A DNA stretch of 15,318 bases from Pseudomonadota bacterium (GTDB lineage Bacteria; Pseudomonadota; Alphaproteobacteria; Acetobacterales; Acetobacteraceae), in assembly GCA_021784255.1 (NCBI GenBank), contig JAJXSZ010000037.1, positions 1 to 15,318 on the forward strand, in the 5' to 3' direction. Shown in pieces: positions 6,776-13,846 of this stretch; the first letter of the stretch is position 1; every line of letters begins with the position of its first letter. A program made the translations under genes and the position numbers. A model generated the notes under the pieces. That model saw nothing but the letters and a program-made list of their open reading frames with translations. It ran no database searches and was not told the origin of the DNA.

Positions 6776-8239
6776 TCACGGCCGTGCCGCCGCGATGGCG
6801 GCGTCATGCGGCACGACGATCGAGTATCGACGGGCGTTGCGGGTGGGGTCGCTGCCGTCGCTGGTCGAGAAATACAGCAACCGGCCCCAGTGGGAGAAGC
6901 GCCCGCCGCCATACCGGGCGATGTCGGCATGGGCACTGTGCGGGCGGGCGAGCTGACGGTCGTCCTCGAACAGGAAAACCGGCGATCCGGTCTGCTGGTC
7001 CGCGGCCCCGGCATCGTCCGCGAGGGAGGCGAGGTGCGGTACGGGCGCCGTCCACATGGCGCCGCGCTGGTGTGTCGGCGCGCCCGCCAGCGGCTCGCGC
7101 CGCGCCGCGACGGCCGACAGGCGGCTGGCGTCGAACCCGGCGACGCCGGCGATGGCGGCTGGGATCCGCACCGTGCCGGACGCGTCCGGCGCGTCGATCT
7201 CGCCGAGCAGGCGATCGCCCTGCAGCAGCAGCCAGCCCGGCGCGGCCGTCGCGGCGGCGGGCGGGTTGGCGAGGCGGGCGCCGATGCTGCCGTCGGCGGC
7301 GCTCTCCGCTGCGACGAGGCGCCGGCCGAAGCGGCGGCTCAACAGGCGGCTGCCCGGTATCGGCTGGTCGATCAGGGTGCCGGCCGGCGCGGCGCGGCGG
7401 AACACGAACTCGTTGCAGCCGGTCCCGCTGCTGCGATCGACCAGGTTGGTCAACTCGAACCCATCGCGCGCGAACGCGTCGACGATGGTATCGACATCGG
7501 CGCGCTCATAGGGGAAGCCGCCGATCCAGTCGATCCAGTCGTGCCACCGGTTCATGCCGCGCGCCGACAGGTTCTGGTAGTCCGTCCAGGTGCGCAGATA
7601 GGCCCCGAGCGCGCGCCGGCGCAGGTGTCCGGCGAGGATCCGCGCCTCCGCGGCGCCGATGATGCCGAGCGCGAAGGGCAGGCGCAGCGGCGGCGGCAGG
7701 GCGTTGTAGCGGCGCTTGATGCGCCACCACCAGTCGGTCTTCGCGCCGAGGTCGTTGTAGATCGCGATGAACAGCCGCCCGCCGACCGGCACCAGCGGTT
7801 TGACGTTGGCGAACGCTTCCGCCATCGCGCCGGTGTGGTGCAGGACACCCCACGAATAGACGATGTCGAACTGCCCGAGCTGGCCCATGAACGCCCGGTC
7901 GAGCACCGAGCCGCGCAGCACCCGCCAGGACGGGTCCTCGGCGTAGTAGCGGCGGCGCAGCTCCGTCGTGCAGGCGACCGATTGCGGGTCGTAGTCGAAC
8001 GACGTGACGTCCGCGCCCAGGCGCCGCGCGACGAGGCTGAACAGCCCGCTGCCGCTGCCGACATCGAGGAACCGCATGCCATCGAGCCGGGGCAGCTTCA
8101 GGAGCTGGCACAGCGACCGCTCGGCGATACCGATCCGCTCGTCGGTGAGCGTCGTCAGGAACCGCGCCCAGTTCTTGCCGAACTCGAAACGGGATCCCTG
8201 GCTGACTTCCTTGCGGTGCGGGTCGATCTGTTCGGCCAT
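6776..8239 (-). CDS. Class I SAM-dependent methyltransferase with C-terminal GRFSHWG domain
   Basis: This 487-residue protein is the second methyltransferase of the operon in genome order. Residues 15-285 are a class I methyltransferase. The SAM loop is FLDVGSGSGLFS (58-69), the ribose-binding acidic residue is in SFDYDPQSV (80-88), and YSWGVLHHTG (128-137) and GRLFIAIYND (154-163) follow. The opening FEFGKNWARFL is typical of methyltransferases in sugar-polymer loci. Residues 285-395 are an Ala/Arg/Pro-rich stretch with a possible small beta domain (about 335-385). Residues 423-477 are the shared domain, here in its clearest form: LFED (423-426), H434, GRFSHWG (446-452), LYFS (455-458) and DPTRNARRY (464-472). 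It starts 11 bases after the TylF-like gene, so it is co-transcribed. The ribosome site is weak. A long open frame on the opposite strand across this gene is a composition effect. Confidence 0.88.
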   Translation of the reverse strand: MAEQIDPHRKEVSQGSRFEFGKNWARFLTTLTDERIGIAERSLCQLLKLPRLDGMRFLDVGSGSGLFSLVARRLGADVTSFDYDPQSVACTTELRRRYYAEDPSWRVLRGSVLDRAFMGQLGQFDIVYSWGVLHHTGAMAEAFANVKPLVPVGGRLFIAIYNDLGAKTDWWWRIKRRYNALPPPLRLPFALGIIGAAEARILAGHLRRRALGAYLRTWTDYQNLSARGMNRWHDWIDWIGGFPYERADVDTIVDAFARDGFELTNLVDRSSGTGCNEFVFRRAAPAGTLIDQPIPGSRLLSRRFGRRLVAAESAADGSIGARLANPPAAATAAPGWLLLQGDRLLGEIDAPDASGTVRIPAAIAGVAGFDASRLSAVAARREPLAGAPTHQRGAMWTAPVPHLASLADDAGAADQQTGSPVFLFEDDRQLARPHSAHADIARYGGGRFSHWGRLLYFSTSDGSDPTRNARRYSIVVPHDAAIAAARP

Positions 8240-8250
8240 CAGTCGGTTTC

Positions 8251-9327
8251 TCAGCTCTCGTGTTTCTGTTCAAGGGAGGCCGGGCACAGCACGACGACCC
8301 CCTGGCCGGTCGGCAGGTGCAGGACCGGCTCCGGCCGGCCGGCGAAGAACTCGTCCATCGCCCGCCGCGCCCCGGGGCAGGTATCGAAACCGTAATCGTC
8401 GCACAGAATGACCGCGCCTGGCACCATCCGCGGATGGAAGAACTCGAGCGCGTCGTGGGTCGGCTGGTAGAGGTCCACATCGAGGTGCAGGAAGCAGAAG
8501 CGCTGGTCGGCCGCTTCCGCGAACCGCTCCGGGATCCAGCCCGGGTGGAACACCGCGCGCCCGGCATAGGGGCCGAGATTGGCCGCGACCTCGGCTTGCC
8601 CGCAGGCCAGCGCGCCGGCGCGCCAGAATCCGCCATCGGTCGCGCCGGGGGCCGAGAGTCCGGCGAACGAATCGAACAGATGCAGCCGTCGCTCGCCCGG
8701 CGCCTCGGCGATGGCCTTGGCGGCGAGATAGGCGCTCGCGCCGCGGAACACGCCGCATTCGGCGAGCTCACCCGGCTGGCGCAGGGCCAGCTTCAGCATC
8801 TCGCGCAGCACCAGCTTGCGGTCGAGGCTGCGGTAATTGGCGGTGTCGAAGCGCTCATAGTCGGCGATGAGCTCGGCGTCGTGGAAGAATGAGCGCCCCC
8901 ATTCCGGCAGCTTGACGTCCGGCACGAAGGTTTCGAACAACCGTTCCCCCCAGGCGTAGCGCTGTTCGGAATCGAGCCCCGCCGGATCGACGGCGGCAGC
9001 GGCGGCAAGCACGGCGAGGCGGCCCGAGTGAGCGGCTGGATCGACCAGCGCCGTGTAGCGGTGCCGGTCCGCCCGGCTACCCGGGGTCGCGCAGGAAAGA
9101 TAGATCTGCTCCCCCCAGTGCGAGAAGCGGCCGGCGCCCTGCGTGCGGATGTCGTCGTGCCGGGCGTGGCCGGGCCCGATCTCCTGCCCGTCCTCGAACA
9201 GGCGCAGGCCGGAGCGTTCCGGTGCGAGGCCGTCGTCGCCCTCGCCGATCCCGGCGGGCGCTGGCACGGTCCAGCACAGCCCGGCTTCGCGGCGCGGGCG
9301 GGGCAGGGGGATCAGGCGGAGGGGCAT
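8251..9327 (-). CDS. TylF/MycF-like O-methyltransferase with N-terminal GRFSHWG domain
   Basis: This 358-residue protein combines two parts. Residues 17-97 contain the shared domain: LFED (43-46), H54, GRFSHWG (66-72) and IYLS (75-78). The later DP..N part of the motif is degenerate here. Residues 120-350 are a TylF-type (macrocin O-methyltransferase) SAM enzyme, with LAECGVFRGASAYLA (188-202), HLFDSFAGL (216-224), FLHLDVDLYQPTHDAL (279-294) and CDDYGFD (309-315). The two Asp-containing motifs are where this family binds its metal ion. The family methylates sugar hydroxyls in antibiotics and polysaccharides. The ATG at 9327 was chosen over the longer open frame because it has GGAG at 9333-9336 (minus strand), starts just before the shared domain, and overlaps the end of the Wzt gene by only 16 bases. 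That overlap suggests coupled translation. Confidence 0.87.
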   Translation of the reverse strand: MPLRLIPLPRPRREAGLCWTVPAPAGIGEGDDGLAPERSGLRLFEDGQEIGPGHARHDDIRTQGAGRFSHWGEQIYLSCATPGSRADRHRYTALVDPAAHSGRLAVLAAAAAVDPAGLDSEQRYAWGERLFETFVPDVKLPEWGRSFFHDAELIADYERFDTANYRSLDRKLVLREMLKLALRQPGELAECGVFRGASAYLAAKAIAEAPGERRLHLFDSFAGLSAPGATDGGFWRAGALACGQAEVAANLGPYAGRAVFHPGWIPERFAEAADQRFCFLHLDVDLYQPTHDALEFFHPRMVPGAVILCDDYGFDTCPGARRAMDEFFAGRPEPVLHLPTGQGVVVLCPASLEQKHES

Positions 9328-10550
9328 GAACGCTCCATCGGCGCCGCCACCTCGAAGCGCGGCTCGAGGTTCACGATCGTATCGGTATAGAGATAAGCCT
9401 CCGGCTCGACCTCGATTGCCAGCGCATCGAACCGCACATCGGCTTTCCGCCCGTCCGGAGCCGCCAGGGCGGCGGTGATGAAATAGCTGCCCGCGGCCAG
9501 GTTGGCGCGGATATGCACGTGGACGGTGGTGCGCTCGCCGGCCGCCATCGCGCCGACCGGTTCGTTGCCGCAGAGCTTGGCGTCGGTGCCGAAGACATCC
9601 TGCCCGCGCTGGTTGCGCACCAGGATGCCGACCCAGAGCGGCTCGGTCGCGGCCTGCGCCGCGATGTCGATCTCGATCACGTAGTCGCCGAGGCTGCGCA
9701 CCTGGCGCACCGCGCGGCCGTGCGCGTCGCGCAGCCGCAGGGCTGCGATCTGCACCGTGCCGTCGCCGTAGCGATGCTCGCTGGGCCCGGCCTCTGCCGG
9801 CGCGCCCGGTGCGCCCGCCGGCCCGAACAGCATCTCGTGATAGGTGTTGCCGACGGTCTTCGGCGTGCCGTCCATCGCCACCCGCCCGCCGTTGAGCAGG
9901 ATCGCCCGGTCGCAGATCGAAACGATCTGGTTGATGCTGTGGCTGACGACCAGGATCGACTTGCCGCGCTTCTTGAACTCCCGGATGCGGTCGAACGACT
10001 TCAGCTGGAACTTGGCATCGCCCACGGCCAGCGCCTCGTCGACGATCAGGACATCGGGATCGACGCTGGTCGCGACGCTGAAGGCCAGCCGCGCCTGCAT
10101 GCCGCTCGAATAGGTGCGAAACGGCTGGTCGATGTGATCGCCGAGCTCGCTGAACTCGATCACCTCCCCGATCCTGGCGTCGATCTCGCGCCGGCTGAGC
10201 CCGAGGCACAGCCCGCCGAGATAGATGTTCTCCCGCCCGGTGTACTCGACATGAAAGCCGGTGCCGAGCTCGAGGATCGCCGAAATCCGCCCGCTCACCG
10301 CCACCGTGCCGGCCGAGGCGTCGAGCGTGCCGGCGATGATGCGCAGCAGCGTGCTCTTGCCCGCGCCGTTGCGTCCCATCAGCCCGACCACCGAGCCGCG
10401 CGCGATGTCGAAGGAGACATCGTCGAGCGCCACGAACTCGCCGTGCCGGCTGTGCCCGGTCAGCAGCTCGAGCGCCATGTCGCGCGCATGCGCATAGGTC
10501 CGATAGGCCTTGCGCAGGCCGCGCACGCGGATGGCCGGGCCGTCGTTCAC
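9312..10550 (-). CDS. wzt: Wzt-type ABC transporter ATPase with C-terminal polysaccharide-binding domain
   Basis: This 412-residue protein powers export of a finished lipid-linked polysaccharide across the inner membrane with the Wzm permease. Residues 5-240 are the nucleotide-binding domain: Walker A GRNGAGKST (59-67), signature YSSGMQA (147-153), Walker B VLIVDEA (167-173) and switch H204. Residues 255-405 are an extra beta-rich domain of the Wzt C-terminal type. In systems such as E. coli O8/O9a this domain recognises the capped, often methylated, end of the chain. Its presence fits the three methyltransferase genes just downstream. The start is GTG at 10550, overlapping the permease stop as GTGA. 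The open frame continues further upstream, but only as a shadow inside the permease gene. The last 16 bases overlap the TylF-like gene. Confidence 0.93.
   Translation of the reverse strand: MNDGPAIRVRGLRKAYRTYAHARDMALELLTGHSRHGEFVALDDVSFDIARGSVVGLMGRNGAGKSTLLRIIAGTLDASAGTVAVSGRISAILELGTGFHVEYTGRENIYLGGLCLGLSRREIDARIGEVIEFSELGDHIDQPFRTYSSGMQARLAFSVATSVDPDVLIVDEALAVGDAKFQLKSFDRIREFKKRGKSILVVSHSINQIVSICDRAILLNGGRVAMDGTPKTVGNTYHEMLFGPAGAPGAPAEAGPSEHRYGDGTVQIAALRLRDAHGRAVRQVRSLGDYVIEIDIAAQAATEPLWVGILVRNQRGQDVFGTDAKLCGNEPVGAMAAGERTTVHVHIRANLAAGSYFITAALAAPDGRKADVRFDALAIEVEPEAYLYTDTIVNLEPRFEVAAPMERSCPSA
9333..9336 (-). promoter_or_regulatory. Ribosome-binding site of the TylF-like methyltransferase
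   Basis: On the minus strand GGAG lies 5 bases before the ATG at 9327, inside the last codons of the Wzt gene. It decides the start of the methyltransferase, whose open frame otherwise runs 294 codons further upstream. Confidence 0.55.
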
Positions 10551-11290
10551 AATGCGTTTCCGAAAGCCGGTTGCAGGTGGCGATAGAGGCGGTAGCCGAG
10601 GACGAAGATTGCGGCTGAGAGGATCGGCAGCACCAGCCAGTCGATCGGGCGGGTGATCGCGCCGTATAGCAGCGCGTCGCGATAGCACCAGATCAGGTAG
10701 CTGATCGGGCTCAGATGGAACACCACCTGCAGCGCGCGCGGCGCCGAGCCCGGCAGATAGAAGATCGGCTGCAGGAACATCCCCACCGACAGCACCACCG
10801 AGACGAATTCGCGCACGTCGCGCAGGAACACGCCGACGGCGGAGAGGATGTAGACGAACCCGGCCATCATCAGCGTGTGGCACAGCACGACCAGGACCAG
10901 CAGCGGCAGGGTGAAGATGCCGCCGTCATGGGCGAACGGCAGCAGGATCGCCGTGACCAGCAGCCCGACCGCGAGCGTCGGCAGCACGCCGAGGGCGACG
11001 CGCAGCGGCAGCACCTCATTGGGAAAGACGATCTGCTTGACCAGCCCGGCATTGCCGGTCACGGCGGTCGGCGCGCGGCCGAGCGCCTCCTGCACGGCGA
11101 GCCACGGCGCCAGCCCCGCCAGCATATAGGCGGCGTAGCCGACCGAGCCGGTGCTGCCGGGAACCCTGCCATGGAACAGCACCAGGAAGGCGAACACATA
11201 GACGCCCATCATCAGCAGCGGCAGGCCGATTGCCCATAGCGAGCCGAGCGCCTGTCCCGTGTACCGGTCGGCGATCTCGCGACGCGTCAT
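10547..11290 (-). CDS. wzm: Wzm-type ABC-2 polysaccharide export permease
   Basis: This 247-residue inner-membrane protein forms the channel of the polysaccharide exporter with Wzt. About six transmembrane helices are visible (residues 14-39, 50-68, 94-119, 126-155, 162-180 and 217-236). The N-terminal TRREIADRYTGQALGSLW and the central VKQIVFPNEVLP (84-95) are typical of the ABC-2 O-antigen/teichoic acid permeases. It is the first gene of the minus-strand operon and overlaps Wzt by 4 bases. The start is uncertain. Family-like sequence (HFANTLYRRGELVREM) continues in frame upstream of the ATG at 11290, but no ATG, GTG or TTG occurs before the in-frame stop at 11405-11407. Either translation begins at 11290, at a rare CTG (for example 11401), or the reading frame is broken near 11350. 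Confidence 0.9.
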   Translation of the reverse strand: MTRREIADRYTGQALGSLWAIGLPLLMMGVYVFAFLVLFHGRVPGSTGSVGYAAYMLAGLAPWLAVQEALGRAPTAVTGNAGLVKQIVFPNEVLPLRVALGVLPTLAVGLLVTAILLPFAHDGGIFTLPLLVLVVLCHTLMMAGFVYILSAVGVFLRDVREFVSVVLSVGMFLQPIFYLPGSAPRALQVVFHLSPISYLIWCYRDALLYGAITRPIDWLVLPILSAAIFVLGYRLYRHLQPAFGNAL

Positions 11291-11533
11291 CTCGCGTACC
11301 AGTTCACCGCGCCTGTACAGGGTGTTGGCGAAATGCCGGACCGCCGCCGCGTTAGGTCTCGGGTCGAGCAGCCTGCAGGCGGCCGCGAATTTGCTTGCCA
11401 GGGGTCATCCGTTTAATAGCGATCAATCAATCTATTACGCGGCATGCACCCTGTCCATCCTCGCGCCCCGACAAGGCCGGCTCGCGCGCCCGTGTCCCGC
11501 CGTCCGCTCCCCTGCGATCCGGGCGCCTGAACG
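11291..11533. other. Divergent intergenic region between the export/methylation operon and the glycosyltransferase operon
   Basis: This 243-base spacer separates two divergent operons, so it should hold promoters for both. The part next to the permease may still be coding (see that gene). The only AT-rich island is at 11411-11438. I see no convincing -35/-10 pair in either direction and no RNA gene. Confidence 0.5.
11414..11437. promoter_or_regulatory. AT-rich inverted repeat, candidate operator/promoter island
   Basis: TAATAG (11414-11419) and CTATTA (11432-11437) form a perfect inverted repeat around a 12-base centre that contains ATCAATCAAT. It stands out in DNA that is otherwise extremely GC-rich, and it lies between divergent genes. 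It could bind a regulator or melt as a promoter. TATTAC (11433-11438) could be a plus-strand -10 element, but no good -35 is seen. Confidence 0.35.
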
Positions 11534-12682
11534 ATGAGGATCGTCCTGCTCACGCGCCAGCTCGGTATCGGCGGAGCGGAGCGGCAGATGTCGTATCTGG
11601 CGAACGGCCTCGCCGCGGCCGGCCACGATGTCACGGTGCTGAGCTTCTATCGTGGCGGCGCGCTGACGCCGTTGCTCGATTCCGCCAGGGTGAAGCTGGT
11701 CTGCCTCGACAAGCGTTCGCGCTGGGATCTGCTCCGCTTCATCGCGCGCTTCCTGTCCACGTTGCGCGCCTTGCGCCCGACCGTGATCTACTCGTTCCTG
11801 ACCGTGCCGAACCTGCTGGCCGCCCTCGGCGGCGCGACCGTGGCCCGGCACGCCGCCGTGATCTGGGGCATCCGCGGCACCGGCCTCGAACTTGTGCAAT
11901 ACGACTGGCTGGCGCGGCTCTCGGTGGCGGTGGAGCGGCGCCTGGCGGGCCGCGCCGATGTCGTCATCGCCAACGCGACGAGCGGTGCAGCCTGGCTGCG
12001 CGCGACGGGCTTTCCGCCGGCGCGGATCGCGGTGGTGGCGAACGGGATCGACACCGAGGCGCTGGCACCGCCGGGCCCGGCCGCGCGGCAGGCGGCGCGC
12101 CTGGCACTGGGCTGCGCGCCGGACGATGTGGTGGTGGCGGTGGTGGCGCGGATCGACCCGATGAAGGACCACGCGACGTTTCTCGACGGCTTCGCCGCCG
12201 CCCTCGCGGTGCGCCCGGCGCTGCGCGCGCTGCTGGCGGGGGATGGGCCGCCGGCGCTCGTCGCCGCCCTGCGCGATCGTGCCGCGCGACTCGGCATCGC
12301 CGCGCGCGTGACCTGGCTCGGCGCGGTGCCGGACACCACCGGCGTCTACCGCGCGGCCGATCTGCTGTGCCAGCCCTCGGCCTTCGGCGAGGGCTTTCCC
12401 AACGCCGTCGGCGAGGCGATGGCCGCCGGCCTGCCCTGCATCGCCACCCGGGTCGGCGACTGCGCCGAGATCCTCGGCCCGCATGGCACGCTGATTCCGC
12501 CGCGCGACCCGGCAGCCCTGGCGAGCGCGCTCTGCGACTTCGCGGACCGGCGCGCCTTCCATGCCGAGCGCGGGCGGCAGGCGCGGGAATGGGTGGTCGA
12601 GCGCTTCGGCCTCGCGCGCATGGTCGCCGCGACCGAGGCCCTGCTGCTGCAGGCCGCCCGGTCGCATCGGCGCGCGGCATGA
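11534..12682 (+). CDS. GT4-family glycosyltransferase
   Basis: This 382-residue protein has the normal length for a GT4 retaining glycosyltransferase that builds a surface polysaccharide in the cytoplasm. The N-terminal acceptor half opens with RQLGIGGAERQMSYLANGL; the GGAERQ at 13-18 is the glycine-rich motif of this group. The donor half has NGID (170-173), the ARIDPMKDH loop (R206 and K211 bind the donor phosphates in this family) and the EX7E motif E286 to E294 (EGFPNAVGE). It is the first gene of the rightward operon. There is no clear ribosome site before the ATG. Its stop overlaps the start of the next gene as ATGA. The sugar and linkage cannot be read from the sequence. Confidence 0.92.
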   Translation: MRIVLLTRQLGIGGAERQMSYLANGLAAAGHDVTVLSFYRGGALTPLLDSARVKLVCLDKRSRWDLLRFIARFLSTLRALRPTVIYSFLTVPNLLAALGGATVARHAAVIWGIRGTGLELVQYDWLARLSVAVERRLAGRADVVIANATSGAAWLRATGFPPARIAVVANGIDTEALAPPGPAARQAARLALGCAPDDVVVAVVARIDPMKDHATFLDGFAAALAVRPALRALLAGDGPPALVAALRDRAARLGIAARVTWLGAVPDTTGVYRAADLLCQPSAFGEGFPNAVGEAMAAGLPCIATRVGDCAEILGPHGTLIPPRDPAALASALCDFADRRAFHAERGRQAREWVVERFGLARMVAATEALLLQAARSHRRAA

Positions 12683-13842
12683 CCCGGCTCTGCCATCTGA
12701 TCACCAGCCTCGACGTCGGCGGCGCGGAGCAGGCGCTGCTGCGCCTGTGCCGCGGGCTGGCGGCGCGCGGCTACCGCCAGGAGGTGATCGTGATGCTGCC
12801 GCCGGGTGCGATCGCCGCGGCGCTGGCCGATGCCGCCATCCCCGTCCACTCGCTGGGGATCCGTCGCGGCTGGCCGGACCCGCGTGGCCTGTGGCGGCTG
12901 GTCCGCCGGCTGCGCCGCTCGCGCCCCGACCTGATGATGACCTGGATGTATCATGCCGATCTGCTGGGCACGCTGGCGACCCCGGTCTGCGGCGTGCCGC
13001 ACCTGGTCTGGAACCTGCGCAACACCGCGATCCCGGACCGCCGCGCCCGCGTGCTGGTGCGCATCCTGGCGCGGCTGTCGCGAGTGCCGGACCTGGTGAT
13101 CGCCAATTCCGTGGCCGGGCAGGCGGATCACCAGGCTTTCGGCTACCGCCCGCGCCGCTGGGTCTGCATCCGCAACGGTGTGGACACCGAGCGCTTCCGG
13201 CCCGCCGACGAGCCCCGTGCCGTGCTGCGCCAGCGCCTCGGCCTGCCGCCGGGGGGCCGGCTCATCGGCATGATCGCCCGTTTCGAGCCACAGAAGGACC
13301 ACGCCACCTTCCTCGCGGCGGCGCGGCGGTTTCGCGCCCTCGACCCCGAGGCGCATTTCCTTCTCGCCGGCAAGGGAACCGAGCCGGATTCGCGCCCGTT
13401 TCAGGCGGTGCTGCGCGAGCACGGGCTGGAGGGCGCGGTGCACGGACTGGGCGTGCGCACCGACCTGCGCGATCTCTACAACGCCTGCGACCTGGCGAGT
13501 CTGTCCTCGGCCTATGGCGAGGGGACGCCGAACGTGGTGCTCGAGGCGCTGGCCTGCGGCGTGCCGGTGGTCGCCACCGATGTCGGCGACTGCCGCGCCA
13601 TCATCGGCCCTTGCGGCGAGGTGGTGGCGCCGCGCGATCCGGCGGCGCTGTGCGCGGCGTGGCGGAGAGTGCTAAGCGAGCAGCTGGGAGCAGCGGCCCG
13701 GGCCCGGGCGGTGGCGATGTTCCGCGATGGCGCGACCACCGGCGCCTACGACGATTTGTTGCGCAACCTGCTGGCCGCGCCTTCCGCCGGGCACGACCAC
13801 CCGCCCCGAGACCAAACCCCCGTGGCTTGCGAGGAGACCTGA
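12679..13842 (+). CDS. GT4-family glycosyltransferase
   Basis: This 387-residue protein is a second GT4 enzyme, related to the preceding one but clearly diverged, so it is probably not a recent duplicate. Visible motifs are SLDVGGAEQALL (10-21, GGAEQ at 14-18), VWNLRN (110-115), NGVD (166-169), ARFEPQKDH (200-208, R201 and K206) and the EX7E motif E281 to E289 (EGTPNVVLE). The last 20 residues are polar and probably disordered. The ATG at 12679 was chosen because it overlaps the upstream stop by 4 bases and begins exactly where GT4 similarity begins. The open frame extends far upstream only as a shadow. It very likely adds the sugar before or after its partner's in the same repeat unit. Confidence 0.92.
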   Translation: MTRLCHLITSLDVGGAEQALLRLCRGLAARGYRQEVIVMLPPGAIAAALADAAIPVHSLGIRRGWPDPRGLWRLVRRLRRSRPDLMMTWMYHADLLGTLATPVCGVPHLVWNLRNTAIPDRRARVLVRILARLSRVPDLVIANSVAGQADHQAFGYRPRRWVCIRNGVDTERFRPADEPRAVLRQRLGLPPGGRLIGMIARFEPQKDHATFLAAARRFRALDPEAHFLLAGKGTEPDSRPFQAVLREHGLEGAVHGLGVRTDLRDLYNACDLASLSSAYGEGTPNVVLEALACGVPVVATDVGDCRAIIGPCGEVVAPRDPAALCAAWRRVLSEQLGAAARARAVAMFRDGATTGAYDDLLRNLLAAPSAGHDHPPRDQTPVACEET

Positions 13843-13846
13843 TCGA

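Noticed and set aside
5600..8395. Very long plus-strand open frame (931 codons) across the two methyltransferase genes
   Set aside because: It lies antisense to two genes with clear SAM-binding motifs. Its product is Arg/Gly/Ala/Asp-rich without any recognisable motif, as expected of a shadow frame at this GC content.
9328..10209. Upstream extension of the TylF-like gene frame (294 codons)
   Set aside because: It overlaps the Wzt coding sequence in another frame and is Arg-rich without motifs. A good ribosome site and domain start are at 9327.
11395..12678. Upstream extension of the second GT4 frame through the first GT4 gene
   Set aside because: The first GT4 gene is read in another frame there. 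The ATGA overlap at 12679 and the start of GT4 similarity fix the true start.
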